DNA of 42,660 nucleotides. It comes from Chrysophaeum taylorii (Eukaryota > Sar > Pelagophyceae > Pelagomonadales > Pelagomonadaceae). The first letter of the stretch is position 1, and the number at the start of each line of letters is the position of its first letter. This document shows, one piece after another, positions 34,501 through 42,660 of this stretch. Both the position numbers and the translations under genes were made by a program. Location of the stretch: assembly GCA_029834535.1 (NCBI GenBank), contig JAQMWT010000514.1:1-42660 (forward strand). The letters run 5' to 3'. The notes under the pieces are model-generated. The model was not told the origin of the DNA, made no database searches, and was given only the letters and a program-made list of their open reading frames with translations.

Positions 34501-36434
34501 TGTTCCTCATCAGTGTCAGCGCTCTGCACCAGGGCCACGCCGCCAGCATCGCCTCTGCTCTCAACATTCGAAGAGAAGCTAAGCCGCCTAATGATGTCCC
34601 GAAAGGATGTCTCCTAGCAAGTACCACACAAGACTATGGTATCATGGGCGGCACCGCACTGGATTTGCAGAGAGAAACCGACGCGGAACTCTTGTACGTT
34701 GACTTCCCCAGGAAGCCATACCACTCGTCTGTGTTGGTTGACCACCTTGATAACGACAATTCTGTTCTCGAGAACTACATGTGCCATGACGAAATGTCAC
34801 CGGCAGAGTACTATGCGCGTCAATGGAACCAAGAATTCTGTTGTATGGGTTCCTCTCTTTTATGGGACATCTCCGCGCATCAACACTACCATCTAGCTTC
34901 TCGTCACAGGCATGCCTTCATGCATGATTCTGGCGAACTCGGACACCTCTTCCTAAGTCAAAGTGATCCGAATCAAGACATTCTACAAGAAGTCATGGAC
35001 TATGATTTGCAGCACATCGATCATGTCGTGTTACAACTTGTGACCGCTGAAGATATTGTCTATGAGCCTGAAAAGATTGTCGAACTCAAAGGACTCAGCG
35101 AAGAAGATAAGTTAAAGCATATCGCTTCGATTCGCAAGGAAATTGAAGGATTGTGCTCCAATGGTGTATTCAAGCTTGAGCCTTTACCACCAGACCGTTC
35201 GTCTATCTCGACGAAGCTCGTGCTGAAGATCAAGTATTTTGCTGACGGCACTCCAGACCGCTACAAAGCTCGTCTAGTCGCCCGAGGTTTCTTGGCACGT
35301 GTAGGCATTGACTTTTATGCCACATCCTCACCAACCGCAATGCTCGCTACCAACCGGCTACTGCTCGCCATCGCTGTGAAGCACAAGCTCCCGGTCGCGC
35401 ACGCGGACATTCCTCCGGCATTCATCCAATCGGCACTCGATCGCCCGGTATGGATCGACTTTCCTCGAGGAATACGTGTCTCGCCAAATCTTATCCAGCA
35501 GATACAGAAGAACCATCCAGAGTCGAAGCTCGCTCTCCGACTCGTCAAGGCTCTCTATGGCCTCAAACAGTCAGCTTTGTTGTGGAATATTAAGCTCGAC
35601 TCATTTCTTCGACAACATGAGTTCGAACGCTCACATACTTGTCTTTATATCAATTGGGATCGATCTATCAACCTATGGGTATTACTATCCGTTTCGGTCG
35701 ATGACCTATTGATCACTGGTACCAACACTGTCAAAATTGCGTCTCTTCGCACCGCTCTGGAGGCCGAATATGGCAAGGGTACATGGCATGACAACATCCG
35801 ATCCTTTCTTGGCATCGATGTCCACTACAATGTCTCCGCTGGTCATCTCACTATGAATGTAGCAGCGAAGATCAACAAGATGCTTGCTGAGCATAAGCTC
35901 AACCTACATAGCCTAGACGTCCCCTATTCGGACATCCTCGTCCAAAAACCTTCTATTAAACTTCTCTCAGACTTGGCTACTACCTTGGATGTATTACGCC
36001 AAAACTCCCCTTTCTACTGTGGCACCAGCATTTATTTGTCTGTCACATGTCGGCCGGACATCACCACCTTGTGCAACAAATGCTGCAAAGGGATGCACAA
36101 CCCTGACCAAACCCATCTTCTGCACTTATATGTTTTACTTCGCTATTTGAAGGGCACTCCGAATGATTCCCTTGACTATTCATCCGACAGCCCGTCTATT
36201 ACCCCCTTTATTCAGCATCTGATCGCTCACTATCCTGAACTGCATCATCTTCGTTCACCTATTATCTGTTTTACTGATGCAAGCTTTGCTGATCGTTCTG
36301 ACCCTCGCTTACGATCCAATTCTGGTGCATGTATATTCGTCTTTGGCAATCTCGTATTTTGGTCTAGCAAACGCCAGACTCTCACTGCCAAGAGCACCAT
36401 GGAAGAAACTCATCGCCGCCAGCGCAGCCGCTGA
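31587..36434 (+). CDS. Copia pol: MTase motifs IX-X, integrase, reverse transcriptase, RNase H
   Basis: First ATG at 31605. The MTase target-recognition region occupies about residues 1-280; motif IX is IRYATLNEIAKFG (about 32453-32491) and motif X is FKALANAVPHHMLQ (about 32548-32590). Integrase: the WHR.GH-type finger TRWHRIHHQQPEILRR with CSECKRCQ, then catalytic Asp in LHMDVSYP, Asp in IISSDAFSTF and Glu in NFAENIIKENT. A linker of some 500 residues, acidic in part, separates integrase from RT. RT: GTPDRYKARLVARGFLARVG, HADIPPAFIQSALDRPVW, KALYGLKQSALLWN and the catalytic SVDDLLITG (Ser for the usual Tyr). RNase H starts with LLRYLKGTPNDSLDYS and CFTDASFAD, ending at a shift near 36410. 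Confidence 0.93.
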   Translation, partial: LTSPPSMVPLLDPSHTIPDDLWIAKPALRGTVPRSTLDYYQHKATYSYKPANASKLSISENARICQMLARLTKPFTDLGLDADGTPYATMASISNLLVFTLLHNHLSQHPTLAAWNTIRCFHASESQCAYHLDGAITSTAATAVACGYFLRASLTLHSRPPKTLDCSHQPAVFSPTHSFSLDVPKGTAFLVVAYTTSLAAAHSCSRPSTWVHYMNRSHPGFAAIDAQGPIALDDPKGLVMSKARPTYADYVGHIGDTLQKSTKCYSVTGSYPTNTSYSNALLLISPDHIRYATLNEIAKFGHHSDPELLRLFKQHPPYFAFKALANAVPHHMLQAKYSAVLAFHESHHHVNLHVEWATMRNGIPSPGDIHQVAEFFSAISSRLLAEEDLNLTSLFNAVADAHHDAIRKPSKSTNLETLLAEATVAKIRVDKRPSPPSASTAALPPLHQPGTTQHAKRVLLVTRWHRIHHQQPEILRRTIAANVTNLRPGDDRYLQDCSECKRCQSHVSFSHKNTSWSQDELAYAPGQHLHMDVSYPSIHKCYGGFRYIMHFVCIISAHKWVYFLRKLDAQDVLAGILYVVNVIKVEFDVHVKIISSDAFSTFRSEAFHPLKVQLGLQFQILGRHLHQRNFAENIIKENTRGTVVRLLNLRSVRIEGKSIAAEYYHPFALLHKIQADNQRSHGLPSRTHMPCTVPRRIMSPTAPLLKLLPFGEPVTFVYPQSHKLEPSSVSASYFHSNNYLPNLPGTDRFIRDVHSSILLVHQGRYGKIVTSNDFHVDADMPVNRNKEIERIKALAQIPPKARQEDPLPAISEQQMPEIRQESKNEGETHEDEHDDQPSDDDKHKELDPTPAADSSPVSDATPEQDFSFLNRPPPPDGSIPMPKRKDRLEVVLDDSGFTPVFVHRNQSDKLKADLNDERGFRIPKDQLCIVKRVDDGKLFTRRIIASEYGRNLKYQQEQSTAHATANMSSTLMFLISVSALHQGHAASIASALNIRREAKPPNDVPKGCLLASTTQDYGIMGGTALDLQRETDAELLYVDFPRKPYHSSVLVDHLDNDNSVLENYMCHDEMSPAEYYARQWNQEFCCMGSSLLWDISAHQHYHLASRHRHAFMHDSGELGHLFLSQSDPNQDILQEVMDYDLQHIDHVVLQLVTAEDIVYEPEKIVELKGLSEEDKLKHIASIRKEIEGLCSNGVFKLEPLPPDRSSISTKLVLKIKYFADGTPDRYKARLVARGFLARVGIDFYATSSPTAMLATNRLLLAIAVKHKLPVAHADIPPAFIQSALDRPVWIDFPRGIRVSPNLIQQIQKNHPESKLALRLVKALYGLKQSALLWNIKLDSFLRQHEFERSHTCLYINWDRSINLWVLLSVSVDDLLITGTNTVKIASLRTALEAEYGKGTWHDNIRSFLGIDVHYNVSAGHLTMNVAAKINKMLAEHKLNLHSLDVPYSDILVQKPSIKLLSDLATTLDVLRQNSPFYCGTSIYLSVTCRPDITTLCNKCCKGMHNPDQTHLLHLYVLLRYLKGTPNDSLDYSSDSPSITPFIQHLIAHYPELHHLRSPIICFTDASFADRSDPRLRSNSGACIFVFGNLVFWSSKRQTLTAKSTMEETHRRQRSR

Positions 36435-36847
36435 TGAATGTCACTGGTTCTACAGCTTTTTCTCCCACCCCATCTGTTTTCGTGATCAAGCTCACGCTAT
36501 CCCCTTGCTTATTGACAACGCTAGCGCACTACATGTCGCTAATCATCCTAAAGTCAGTGCCCTCTCGTCATATCAACTTACGAGAATTTCGCATTCGTGA
36601 CTACCAAGCTAATTCGATCATTAGACCTCTCTGGTGTCCTACTCTCTACGAGGTCGCTGATCATTTTTCGAAGCTCCTTCAACGCAACTTATTTCACATG
36701 TTCAAAAACGCATACGGCGTTCACTCCACTTCATCCTCCCCACCATCACATCAAGTTGCTCTTTCAGCTACTCTTCCACCGTACGACTCTGTCCAGAACA
36801 CTCTCTACATTCTTGTCGATGGTAAGGCCACAATACCCTTACCCTGA
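36277..36847 (+). pseudogene. Copia RNase H C-terminal part, frameshifted
   Basis: Two short frames carry on from the pol frame: LIAASAAADECHWFYSFF, NASALHVANHPKVSALSSY, then HINLREFRIRDYQAN and PTLYEVADHFSKLLQRNLF. These match the end of copia RNase H (the usual Hi...H..RD and ADi.TK blocks). At least two single-base shifts lie between 36400 and 36580. The stop at 36845-36847 is inside the adjoining SINE-like repeat. Confidence 0.8.
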
Positions 36848-37202
36848 TCGCCGACTGCGGTTGCGATGGAGGACGGTGCCTCATGAATCCTGAGCCTTGC
36901 GAGGGCATCCGCCCTCCCGGCGTAGGTTGGCACCTATTCGCCTCCCGGGCGGGCCGGTTGGCAGCCGGAACGTTCGCAGTGGGACGGGGTATGGCCGGGG
37001 GGCGAAGACGGAAGGTTATCGACGAGTTGGTTGTCAGTCACATCGCGGTCTCCTCGTCGCATGGCGACAAGCTTGATGGTCACTCTCCGCCGACCGACCT
37101 TCGGCGCTCCTCGTCTACAGGCCCGTGATTCCGGACTGGCACCTGTCGGTCCGGCCTGGCTCCCATGCTCGGGAGAGGTCTGAAGTTAGTTAGTTTGTTA
37201 GT
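36836..37202 (+). repeat. SINE-like repeat, copy 3
   Basis: Starts CCCTTACCCTGATCGCC and ends in GTTAGTTAGTTTGTTAGT, nearly identical to copy 2. It lies between the end of RNase H and the 3' LTR of the copia element, so it inserted after the copia element. A target duplication is not evident. Confidence 0.85.
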
Positions 37203-37262
37203 AAGACGCTCCCCGCTTAGTTTGATCCAGATTTCGCTCCCCGCGTTCAATCTGTGAGGGCG
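37203..37262. other. Copia 3' leader before LTR
   Basis: Contains CGTTCAAT near 37243-37250, which recalls the start of the 107-bp unit upstream of the 5' LTR, and hence may mean the LTR is longer than assigned. No polypurine tract is obvious; CTGTGAGGG lies close to the LTR border. Confidence 0.3.
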
Positions 37263-37457
37263 TAGAGATAGAAAATCCGAACTAGGGTTAGCCCCCCCTA
37301 TTCTAGGGTTAGTTCACTTAACTTTGCCACCTTTGATTTAAGAAAACGCTGTGTTATTCACACCGGCTGTCCTCGATTAAGAGACAGACTCGAGGACAGA
37401 CTACCACTGTTCTCGCGCTCTGCTGAAGGGTAACACAGTTGTGATTACTGTTCTCTA
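37263..37457 (+). repeat. 3' LTR of copia element
   Basis: 195 bp starting TAGAGA and ending TCTCTA, so its ends are exact inverted repeats of each other. Hairpin CTGTCCTCGA at 37367-37376 with its inverse TCGAGGACAG at 37390-37399. Followed by AACGC (37458-37462). Confidence 0.82.
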
Positions 37458-37794
37458 AACGCGGTAGTGGTTTCTCTCTCAGATACTCGCCCCTCTTGGC
37501 CAGGCCAGAGGCCTCAACAACCCTTTCTCCCAACCCGAACCGCGGGTGAAACCACCACACGCCCGATCTCAGCGTAATACCTCACGCCATCACGAAATCG
37601 GACAATCAAATGAGGGTAATAGCAAGAAGACGGCAAGAAAGCAATACAAATGCCTGGTACATTGGGCTCAGTGAAGTACAGGCGAGGATGTCAAGATGAC
37701 ACCCCCTCAAAATTGCAAGGTCAGTACCAGAGCAACAATCAGGGTAAGTCAGGTGGCAGGCAGGCAAGTGGGGGGAATGGGCGTTACTGCCACA
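37458..37794 (-). repeat. Probable 3' LTR of the minus-strand gypsy element
   Basis: Read on the minus strand, a purine-rich TAGGGGGCTCC (about 37805-37795) is followed by TGTGGCAGTAACGCC, closely resembling the TAGGGGAGTCC + TGTGGCGGCAACTCC junction of the full-length element. The LTR therefore begins at 37794 and extends downward. Its far end was not fixed; the copia element abuts at 37457 and may have inserted in or next to it. Confidence 0.6.
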
Positions 37795-37829
37795 GGAGCC
37801 CCCTACTTGAGATGAAGTCGTCCTCGACT

Positions 37830-38444
37830 TCAAGGGTGACGAAGGTCACGCTCACGAATGGTACGATAAGCTCGTTCAGCTACAACAGCAGGAACTTTGT
37901 TGCTGTGGAGACCGAAGTTAGTGATGAGAACATCGATTTCATCCGGGCGAAAATCAGTCACACAGGGTTCACAGCCCTCCATGTTTTGTCGTAAGCGTGT
38001 GAAGCTACCTCCGTCCGGGTCTTTGTATTCTGGTCTTGAACGTCGCTCAGCCAGAGGCTTAGTAGGATCAAAAACACGAGGATCATCGCGCGGTCCCAAA
38101 TCGGTATAATAGTGAAGCGCAACTGTATCATTGTCGTAGTCATATTCTTCGTAGACTTCGGCAACATAGATACGCTTCTTCCACGCGTTGGATCGTCCTT
38201 TCACCCTGAAAATCACGAACTTACCATGTTTGAAACGGTCGCGGTCTGAAGGTAAATGCAGAGGGGCTGAAGAAGTGTCGATGGTTGGCACTTTCAAAGG
38301 CACAATCTGTTGTACAGATACTACAACCGAATCAGCATCATCGTCGTTGACGTCCTGAATTTCGTAAACGACGGGAGAGATCTTTCTGGTAACTATGTAA
38401 GGCCCGCGCCAAATGGGCCGTAGCTTGTGGCGCGTCTTAGGCAC
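37830..38444 (-). CDS. Integrase C-terminal barrel and extra conserved domain (minus gypsy)
   Basis: Begins KTRHKLRPIWRGPYIVTRK, the GPY/F-type barrel. After SVQQIVPLKVP the extra domain follows: KFVIFRVKG, WKKRIYVAEVYEEYDYD, NDTVALHYYTDLGPRDDP, CVTDFRPDEIDVLITNFGL. It aligns over its whole length with 12466-12880 of the full-length element, including a conserved Cys-Val-Thr-Asp-Phe. The frame is intact, unlike most of this element, so the domain is real coding sequence under past selection. Confidence 0.85.
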   Translation of the reverse strand: MPKTRHKLRPIWRGPYIVTRKISPVVYEIQDVNDDDADSVVVSVQQIVPLKVPTIDTSSAPLHLPSDRDRFKHGKFVIFRVKGRSNAWKKRIYVAEVYEEYDYDNDTVALHYYTDLGPRDDPRVFDPTKPLAERRSRPEYKDPDGGSFTRLRQNMEGCEPCVTDFRPDEIDVLITNFGLHSNKVPAVVAERAYRTIRERDLRHP

Positions 38445-38615
38445 GAGCGGAACATAATCACCTGGGGAAAACTGGATGTCAATTTGTGGGCATCATAGTT
38501 GAGTTGCTCTCCTGTGCTTTCTGGTGAGCTCGTAACGAGTCGACTATAAATTCAAACTTGTTCTTAAAGTCCACCAAAATCTGATGACGTGATTGCGGTA
38601 GATCGCGCTGTTCAC
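38445..38615 (-). other. Integrase linker, frameshifted
   Basis: Connects the integrase core (ending at the stop at 38616) to the C-terminal barrel. Coding traces are present but broken; no separate feature. Confidence 0.4.
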
Positions 38616-39357
38616 TCAAAGATTGTAATCGGGTGGTAACAGGGGTTGCTTGCCAGTACGCATCATGAAAGGTGAAATCTTCGTTCCCGGAATGTACATC
38701 CTATTGTACATGAATGCCACATATGGGAGGAAATTCGACCAATCTGGCTGACGCTGTTCATCGATCGCAGCTCGCAAGAAGGCTTTGATGAATCGACACA
38801 CGTTCAGTATGATTAATCTGAGGGTGATACGGAAGGGTAGTACGATAACGTACGTTGAATTGACGAACAGACGTGCGAAATAACCTGTTCGCGAACTCAT
38901 TTCCATTATCCGTGGGAGACATCCCTGTAAAATCTTGTCCACAAACGCGTTCAAAATTGAATAGTCATGTTTTGTGTTGATCAGAGCTAATTTCAAGAAA
39001 TGCGACGCTGCATCGTACATTGCGAGTATGTACGTGTACAGGTCAGCGCCTCGCAGAGGTCCAATCAACTGCACCTAGGACATAGCAATCTCCGACGCGA
39101 TTCGGTTGACAGAGCAAGCCATGACGCTTAGGCATGGTGGATCGAATCTTCTGGCAAATAATGGCATTGACGAACTCATTAATTGACGATGAGACGTTTG
39201 GCCACCAATACCGTTCTAAGAATTGATTCGAAGTGGAGTCTCGTCCTACATGGCCCCGAACAATCCTCGGTGATGCATGGCGATCACACGCTTTCGCATA
39301 GACTGAGGGACCACATAAGACGTTGAGAATCCGAATCATCGACCTTATACAACACAC
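38616..39357 (-). pseudogene. Integrase zinc finger and core (minus gypsy), frameshifted
   Basis: The finger and following region read RHASPRIVRGHVGRDSTSNQ and YWWPNVSSSINEFVNAIICQ in one frame. The core continues as YTYILAMYDAASHFLKLALI in another. The second catalytic Asp is in TDNGNEFANR (about 38920-38890) and the Glu in HTERV (about 38815-38800), each in shifted frames. The end IPGTKISPFMMRTGKQPLLP matches the full-length element. All catalytic positions can be found but no single frame holds them. Confidence 0.8.
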
Positions 39358-39602
39358 GTTATCAACTTCATATGGTACGGATGACTGCTCGTCTTGATCT
39401 TTCTGTTCAGAGCCGAGATTTCGTCTGATGCGCTTGCATGTGTCATCTTCAGCTTGTTCTTTCGCTATCTTATCTCATCGAGAGTGATCTCATCCTCAGC
39501 TTGATCCGCAAAGGAAGACGTTCGACGGAGTCGACTGGCTCAGACTCGTACGAGAATTGAGNATAGCTGCGGTGGGTCCGCTGTCCGTCGGCATAGGCAT
39601 CG
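39358..39602 (-). other. Divergent RNase H-integrase connector
   Basis: Corresponds to the acidic connector at 10870-11330 of the full-length element. Coding signal is weak and frames are broken. Contains the undetermined base N at 39562. Confidence 0.4.
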
Positions 39603-40260
39603 TCACCGAAGAGAAGGTGAAACAAGCTGTGCCAGGTACATCGGTGGGGATTTCTTGGAAATCAAAAGCTTCATTGATCGGTTCCCGTCTTCGTCTTTCT
39701 CGATCAATTTGTCGATAGGGTTGCGTGACAGACAATCCGGGATACGCATGCCAGAGGAATTTCCAGGCTTGTATCCGAGCTCCCGGTCGAACGCAGCAAG
39801 CCGCATAGCCCATCGTGCTAACTGTCCAGACGTATGATTCGAATCCCGAAGAAACGTTAAATTACGATGATCCGTCTCTAATTTCGTCTGATGACCTTCG
39901 ATATAAAATCGGAAATTTTCAAGAGCGGAGAGTACTGCGAGGAGTTCCAAGCGCCGAGGATCATACTCTCATCGACTTAGGCACGGTTCGACTCAGTACT
40001 CAATAACTCTCTCTTCTATTCTTTCTCTTCCATCGTCGTCAACGACTGATACCTTTTGAAATAGGTAAGCACCCAACCCATGCGCGGAAGCATCAGTTCG
40101 AATGTAAAAAGGCAACGAGTAATCAGGATGGTAGACGCCCTTCGAAGTGACAATAGCCTCGATGATGGCATCCCAAGCTTCCTGACACTCTTTCGTCCAC
40201 TTGAATTTCACGTCCGGCAACGTCAGTTGTCTTAATGGCTCTGCAACTTTCGCAAATTCC
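39603..40260 (-). pseudogene. RNase H (minus gypsy), in two frames
   Basis: First block YIRTDASAHGLGAYLFQKV and ERIEERVIEY ends at a stop near 39993; the second block MELLAVLSALENFRFYIEGH, LETDHRNLTFLRDS and MRIPDCLSRNPIDKL continues in another frame. These match the RNase H of the full-length element step by step, with the catalytic Asp and Glu present. One frameshift separates them. Confidence 0.85.
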
Positions 40261-41099
40261 TTACATAACGCCGGCAAAAACCCCCATTCCAAGGAAAGAT
40301 CGCACTTGCTTCTTAGGGTCAGCATCCGACAAAGTGCCAGGAATTGGCATGTGTCTGATGGCTTGTAAAGACCTTGGTGATGGAAGAAGTCCGTTCGGGG
40401 TAGATAAATGACCCAAAAACTCAATGACTTCTCGCATAAAATGAATCTTCTTGATCTTGGCGCTGTACCCCTTCAAGGCGAGATGGGGAATAACTTGCAC
40501 AAGGCACTGCAAGTGATTCTTTGTATCTGCGTGACCGGCGAGAATATCGTCGATATATGCCACGAGATCACGATATAGCCATTTCGACAAGTCAGTCCAA
40601 CTGCTTGCAAACAAACTTCCGGCTGGTTTGACTCCCAAAGGTAGACGCATGTAGCTGTACGCTCCCAGAGGACTAGTGAAGGTGACCACATCTTGTGCAT
40701 CTAGCGACAATCGTAAATTGTGATAGCCCCAACGAATATCCAAACTGGAACGACAAAACTTGTCGATGAGAAACATCAACGCGTCAGCCATGCTCACACT
40801 CGGCCAGCTATCATCCTTGAGCAATGCATTGAGGCGCCGTAGGTCGACAGCTGCTCTGTAAGCATTGGAAGTGCCAGGCTCAGCACCTTCTTAGGCAACA
40901 TCAAAATAGGGAAACCCCATGGAGAATTCGCGGGACGAATAACTCCGTCTCGGGTCCATGCTTCAATCTGCATCCGAACATTCAATCTTTCTTTCGACAA
41001 CCGATATGGCGAGAGTTTGACGGGAGTCGGGTTCTCTTTGAACCGGAGCGTCACTTCAGGTGAATCAACAGGTCTCATCACATCATCGAAAATGCCCAC
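40261..41099 (-). pseudogene. Reverse transcriptase (minus gypsy), in two frames
   Basis: Upper part: MRPVDSPEVTLRFKENPTPV and DGVIRPANSPWGFPILMLPK (41099-40900). A shift near 40880 leads to the lower part: SLDIRWGYHNLRL, YMRLPLGVKPAGSLF and catalytic YIDDILAG (about 40560-40540), then the thumb VIEFLGHLSTPNGLLPSPRS. All RT blocks are present. It shows that the equivalent FVDDI motif of the full-length element is aligned correctly. Confidence 0.88.
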
Positions 41100-41244
41100 G
41101 AATACGAGATTAAATGCTTCATCAGCTTCTCGTCATCATCTAAAGCAGGATGCTCTGTAATACCCTACTCAGTCATCACCTCTTCGACCTGCGCGACGGT
41201 CGGAGGGATGACCTGCATGCTCTCCTGATCCGCTAAATGAGGCA

Positions 41245-41830
41245 TCACCGGTGAAGGTTGACCATGTTCGTCGTGAGGCGCGTCCGCCCACGGAACGTCG
41301 TACTAATTGAAATACGCTGGTCGCTCTTTCGTGGTGCCGTCTTCTTCAGCAGTTGCGGAGGGCTGGTTGTCGGCTTGGTTGCTCTGCATAACAGCAGTGG
41401 CGACGGTGCCCCTGCAAAAGATGAAGCCGTCCCAGGCGATGTAACCGAAGGTGGTGGCGGGGTGGTGGTGGCAGCAGCTGATGGTGCAGGACTCGCAGGA
41501 GAATAGAGTTCATCGGGCGCAATCCATGATACACTTCGAGTGGCAGGGTCGAGCGTTGGAATGCGCGACTCTACAGCAAAAGGTGAAAACCGTAGAATAT
41601 GGTGATCAGGTTGGGCTAGCGTAGTCGTCGCAATATTCCGCAACTTACCCAAATTTCGAAGTGAAGGTTCAAACGAATTGTGCACTGCTAGCGCAATCCG
41701 CGTCATAGTCGCGGGTGTCACCATACTGCCGAGCATCTTCATAGCTACTGTCTCTGAAACTTTATCACTCCATTGCCAAGTAGCAGGAACGGTCATAATT
41801 TCCTGGTGCATCTGCAACGTGAGTGGACGG
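41245..41830 (-). CDS. MTase motifs IX and X and Pro/Thr-rich linker (minus gypsy)
   Basis: The frame reads MHQEIMTVPATWQWSDKVSE, the end of motif IX (preceded by RPLTLQ), then VAMKMLGSMVTPATMTRIAL, motif X with its Gly-Ser-Met-Val-Thr-Pro in place of Gly-Asn-Ala-Val-Pro-Pro. This is the clearest view of the MTase C-terminus among the gypsy copies. A Pro/Thr/Ala-rich linker (SPAPSAAATTTPPPPSVTSP) leads toward RT. Confidence 0.75.
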
Positions 41831-42514
41831 GTGTTCGAGAAATGAGGTCCAGGTGGAGCTTATTGCGCGTCACCGAGAAGGCAGGGCCGATAGCCCGGCG
41901 CGTAGATGAGAAACTGTTCACTATAATGAGCGGGTGGCCACCTGTAAATCCTAACGCTGGCCCAAAAATTCGGTGGTACACGCGATAAAAACGGCAGTTC
42001 CAAGCGAACATTGCAAGTAGTAGGCGTGCGCGAGCACAGCAATTTGGTGTGATACTATAAAATCGACAATGCGCGGCACATAAAATTGGTGATGCACAAA
42101 AGGGATCACTGATGGTTCCTGCTCGAGCGTCCATCGTCCAATTACATGGTGCGTTGCGGAAATGACGCAGGACCCAAGAAGTAATAGTAGCCCTTGCGTG
42201 CGTCCCTGTAGTGCAAATTGGCAGTCGACCCATAGATACACGGCGGACTTGCGTGAAAATAAGAATGCTTCCAAAATCTGAATGTAAATACGACAACACC
42301 AAGTCGTATGTAAACGATGAGATTCCCAACTCATGCAAAACATAGGGAATCTTCGAAAATTGAGCTCAGGGGCTCGGGCTTGAGGACAAGCATCCAAAGC
42401 CAGGACAATGCGAAATGAACTGCCATATAGCTCATTGCATCGCCGGATACCCAACGTTGATCCTCCAGAGCCAGCAAAGTAGACGACGACAAAGGTGTAG
42501 GTGATGGTATCCAA
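41831..42514 (-). pseudogene. Cytosine MTase core, motifs I-VIII (minus gypsy), frameshifted
   Basis: Motif I YFAGSGGSTLGIRR, motif II IVLALDACPQA, motif IV with HASPPC (about 42255-42238), the VI-like region with Glu-Gln and motif VIII-like RARLLLA are all present but in at least three frames. It is about 90% identical by eye to 230-1116 in inverse orientation. A remnant of the same enzyme as in the other two gypsy copies. Confidence 0.82.
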
Positions 42515-42660
42515 ACCAAGGAGTCGTGCTTGGATAGCAGGTCCTTATAGTCGCCTCCATCTCCATTTCTGGTGTTTTTTTCACTTCTTCATCTGGAGGC
42601 CTCAGGAGGAGGTCTGTCACTTAAGACATCCTCATCGACTTCATTCTCGTCAACAGCAGC

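Larger units (their letters stand above)
27706..37457 (+). mobile_element. Ty1/copia LTR retrotransposon encoding a divergent cytosine MTase
   Basis: A 9.75-kb element with 195-bp LTRs. Order: Gag, aspartic protease, C5 cytosine MTase, integrase, reverse transcriptase, RNase H. Integrase before RT identifies Ty1/copia. AACGC flanks both outer LTR ends (27701-27705 and 37458-37462). It is older than the gypsy element: its LTRs have several substitutions, Gag and RNase H are frameshifted and a SINE-like repeat sits between RNase H and the 3' LTR. The pol frame is still open for 1609 codons. Confidence 0.92.
37794..42660 (-). mobile_element. Ty3/gypsy element with cytosine MTase, minus strand, 5' part outside window
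   Basis: Reading down from 42660: acidic linker, MTase, RT, RNase H, integrase, GPF barrel and extra C-terminal domain, then the LTR start. Its MTase region matches the fragment at 1-1116 closely in inverted orientation, and it is a different, more diverged subfamily from the element at 4883-13261. It has many frameshifts and one N (39562). Confidence 0.9.

Overview
The window is a piece of a eukaryotic nuclear genome made almost entirely of transposable elements. No host housekeeping gene, rRNA, tRNA or prokaryotic operon is recognisable. The organism cannot be named from the sequence. LTR retrotransposons carrying a C5 cytosine DNA methyltransferase (MTase) are, to my knowledge, described from dinoflagellates and charophyte algae, so an alga or other protist with CG methylation is a reasonable guess, but this is inference only. 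Codon use is mixed: the retroelements and DNA transposons are fairly GC-rich, while one unrecognised locus (about 1.75-4.88 kb, continuing at 13.27-13.62 kb) is AT-rich.

Layout. 1-1116: truncated Ty3/gypsy fragment with the MTase domain. 1.75-4.88 kb: AT-rich unrecognised reading frames, interrupted by a young, complete Ty3/gypsy element at 4883-13261 (336-bp LTRs differing only by two 1-nt indels, 5-bp target duplication GGTAA, primer-binding site). Its order is gag - protease - cytosine MTase - RT - RNase H - integrase - extra C-terminal domain. 13.9-15.2 kb: SINE-like copy, short tandem repeats and a Helitron helicase remnant (minus). 15.5-19.5 kb: Mutator-like (MULE) transposase locus (minus) with SWIM finger, OTU-type protease and PHD-like finger, preceded by an array of subterminal repeats. 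19.5-20.3 kb: copia-type gag fragment (minus) split by a SINE-like element with a perfect 10-bp target duplication. 20.6-22.2 kb: Tc1/mariner-pogo-like transposon with TA duplication. 22.9-25.8 kb: DDE transposase of another family (minus). 26.1-27.6 kb: foldback repeat, a GC-rich unknown frame and an hAT-like MITE. 27706-37457: Ty1/copia element with a second, divergent cytosine MTase between protease and integrase. 37.5-42.66 kb: minus-strand Ty3/gypsy element of the same subfamily as the fragment at the left edge, again with the MTase.

Main point. Both major LTR-retrotransposon orders present here (Ty3/gypsy and Ty1/copia) have a C5-MTase inserted in the same place, between protease and the downstream pol enzymes, and the two MTases look unlike each other (ASPPC and a Glu-Gln motif VI in gypsy; LPCQ and VENV in copia). 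Such elements could methylate their own DNA copies and change how the host silences them. Both polyproteins are also cut by an in-frame TAG near the protease-MTase region, and both proteases have an unusual active-site triplet.

Caution. Most reading frames carry frameshifts, often at short homopolymers, even in the gypsy element whose LTRs show no substitutions; one N is present at 39562. Some breaks may therefore be sequencing or assembly errors rather than true decay.
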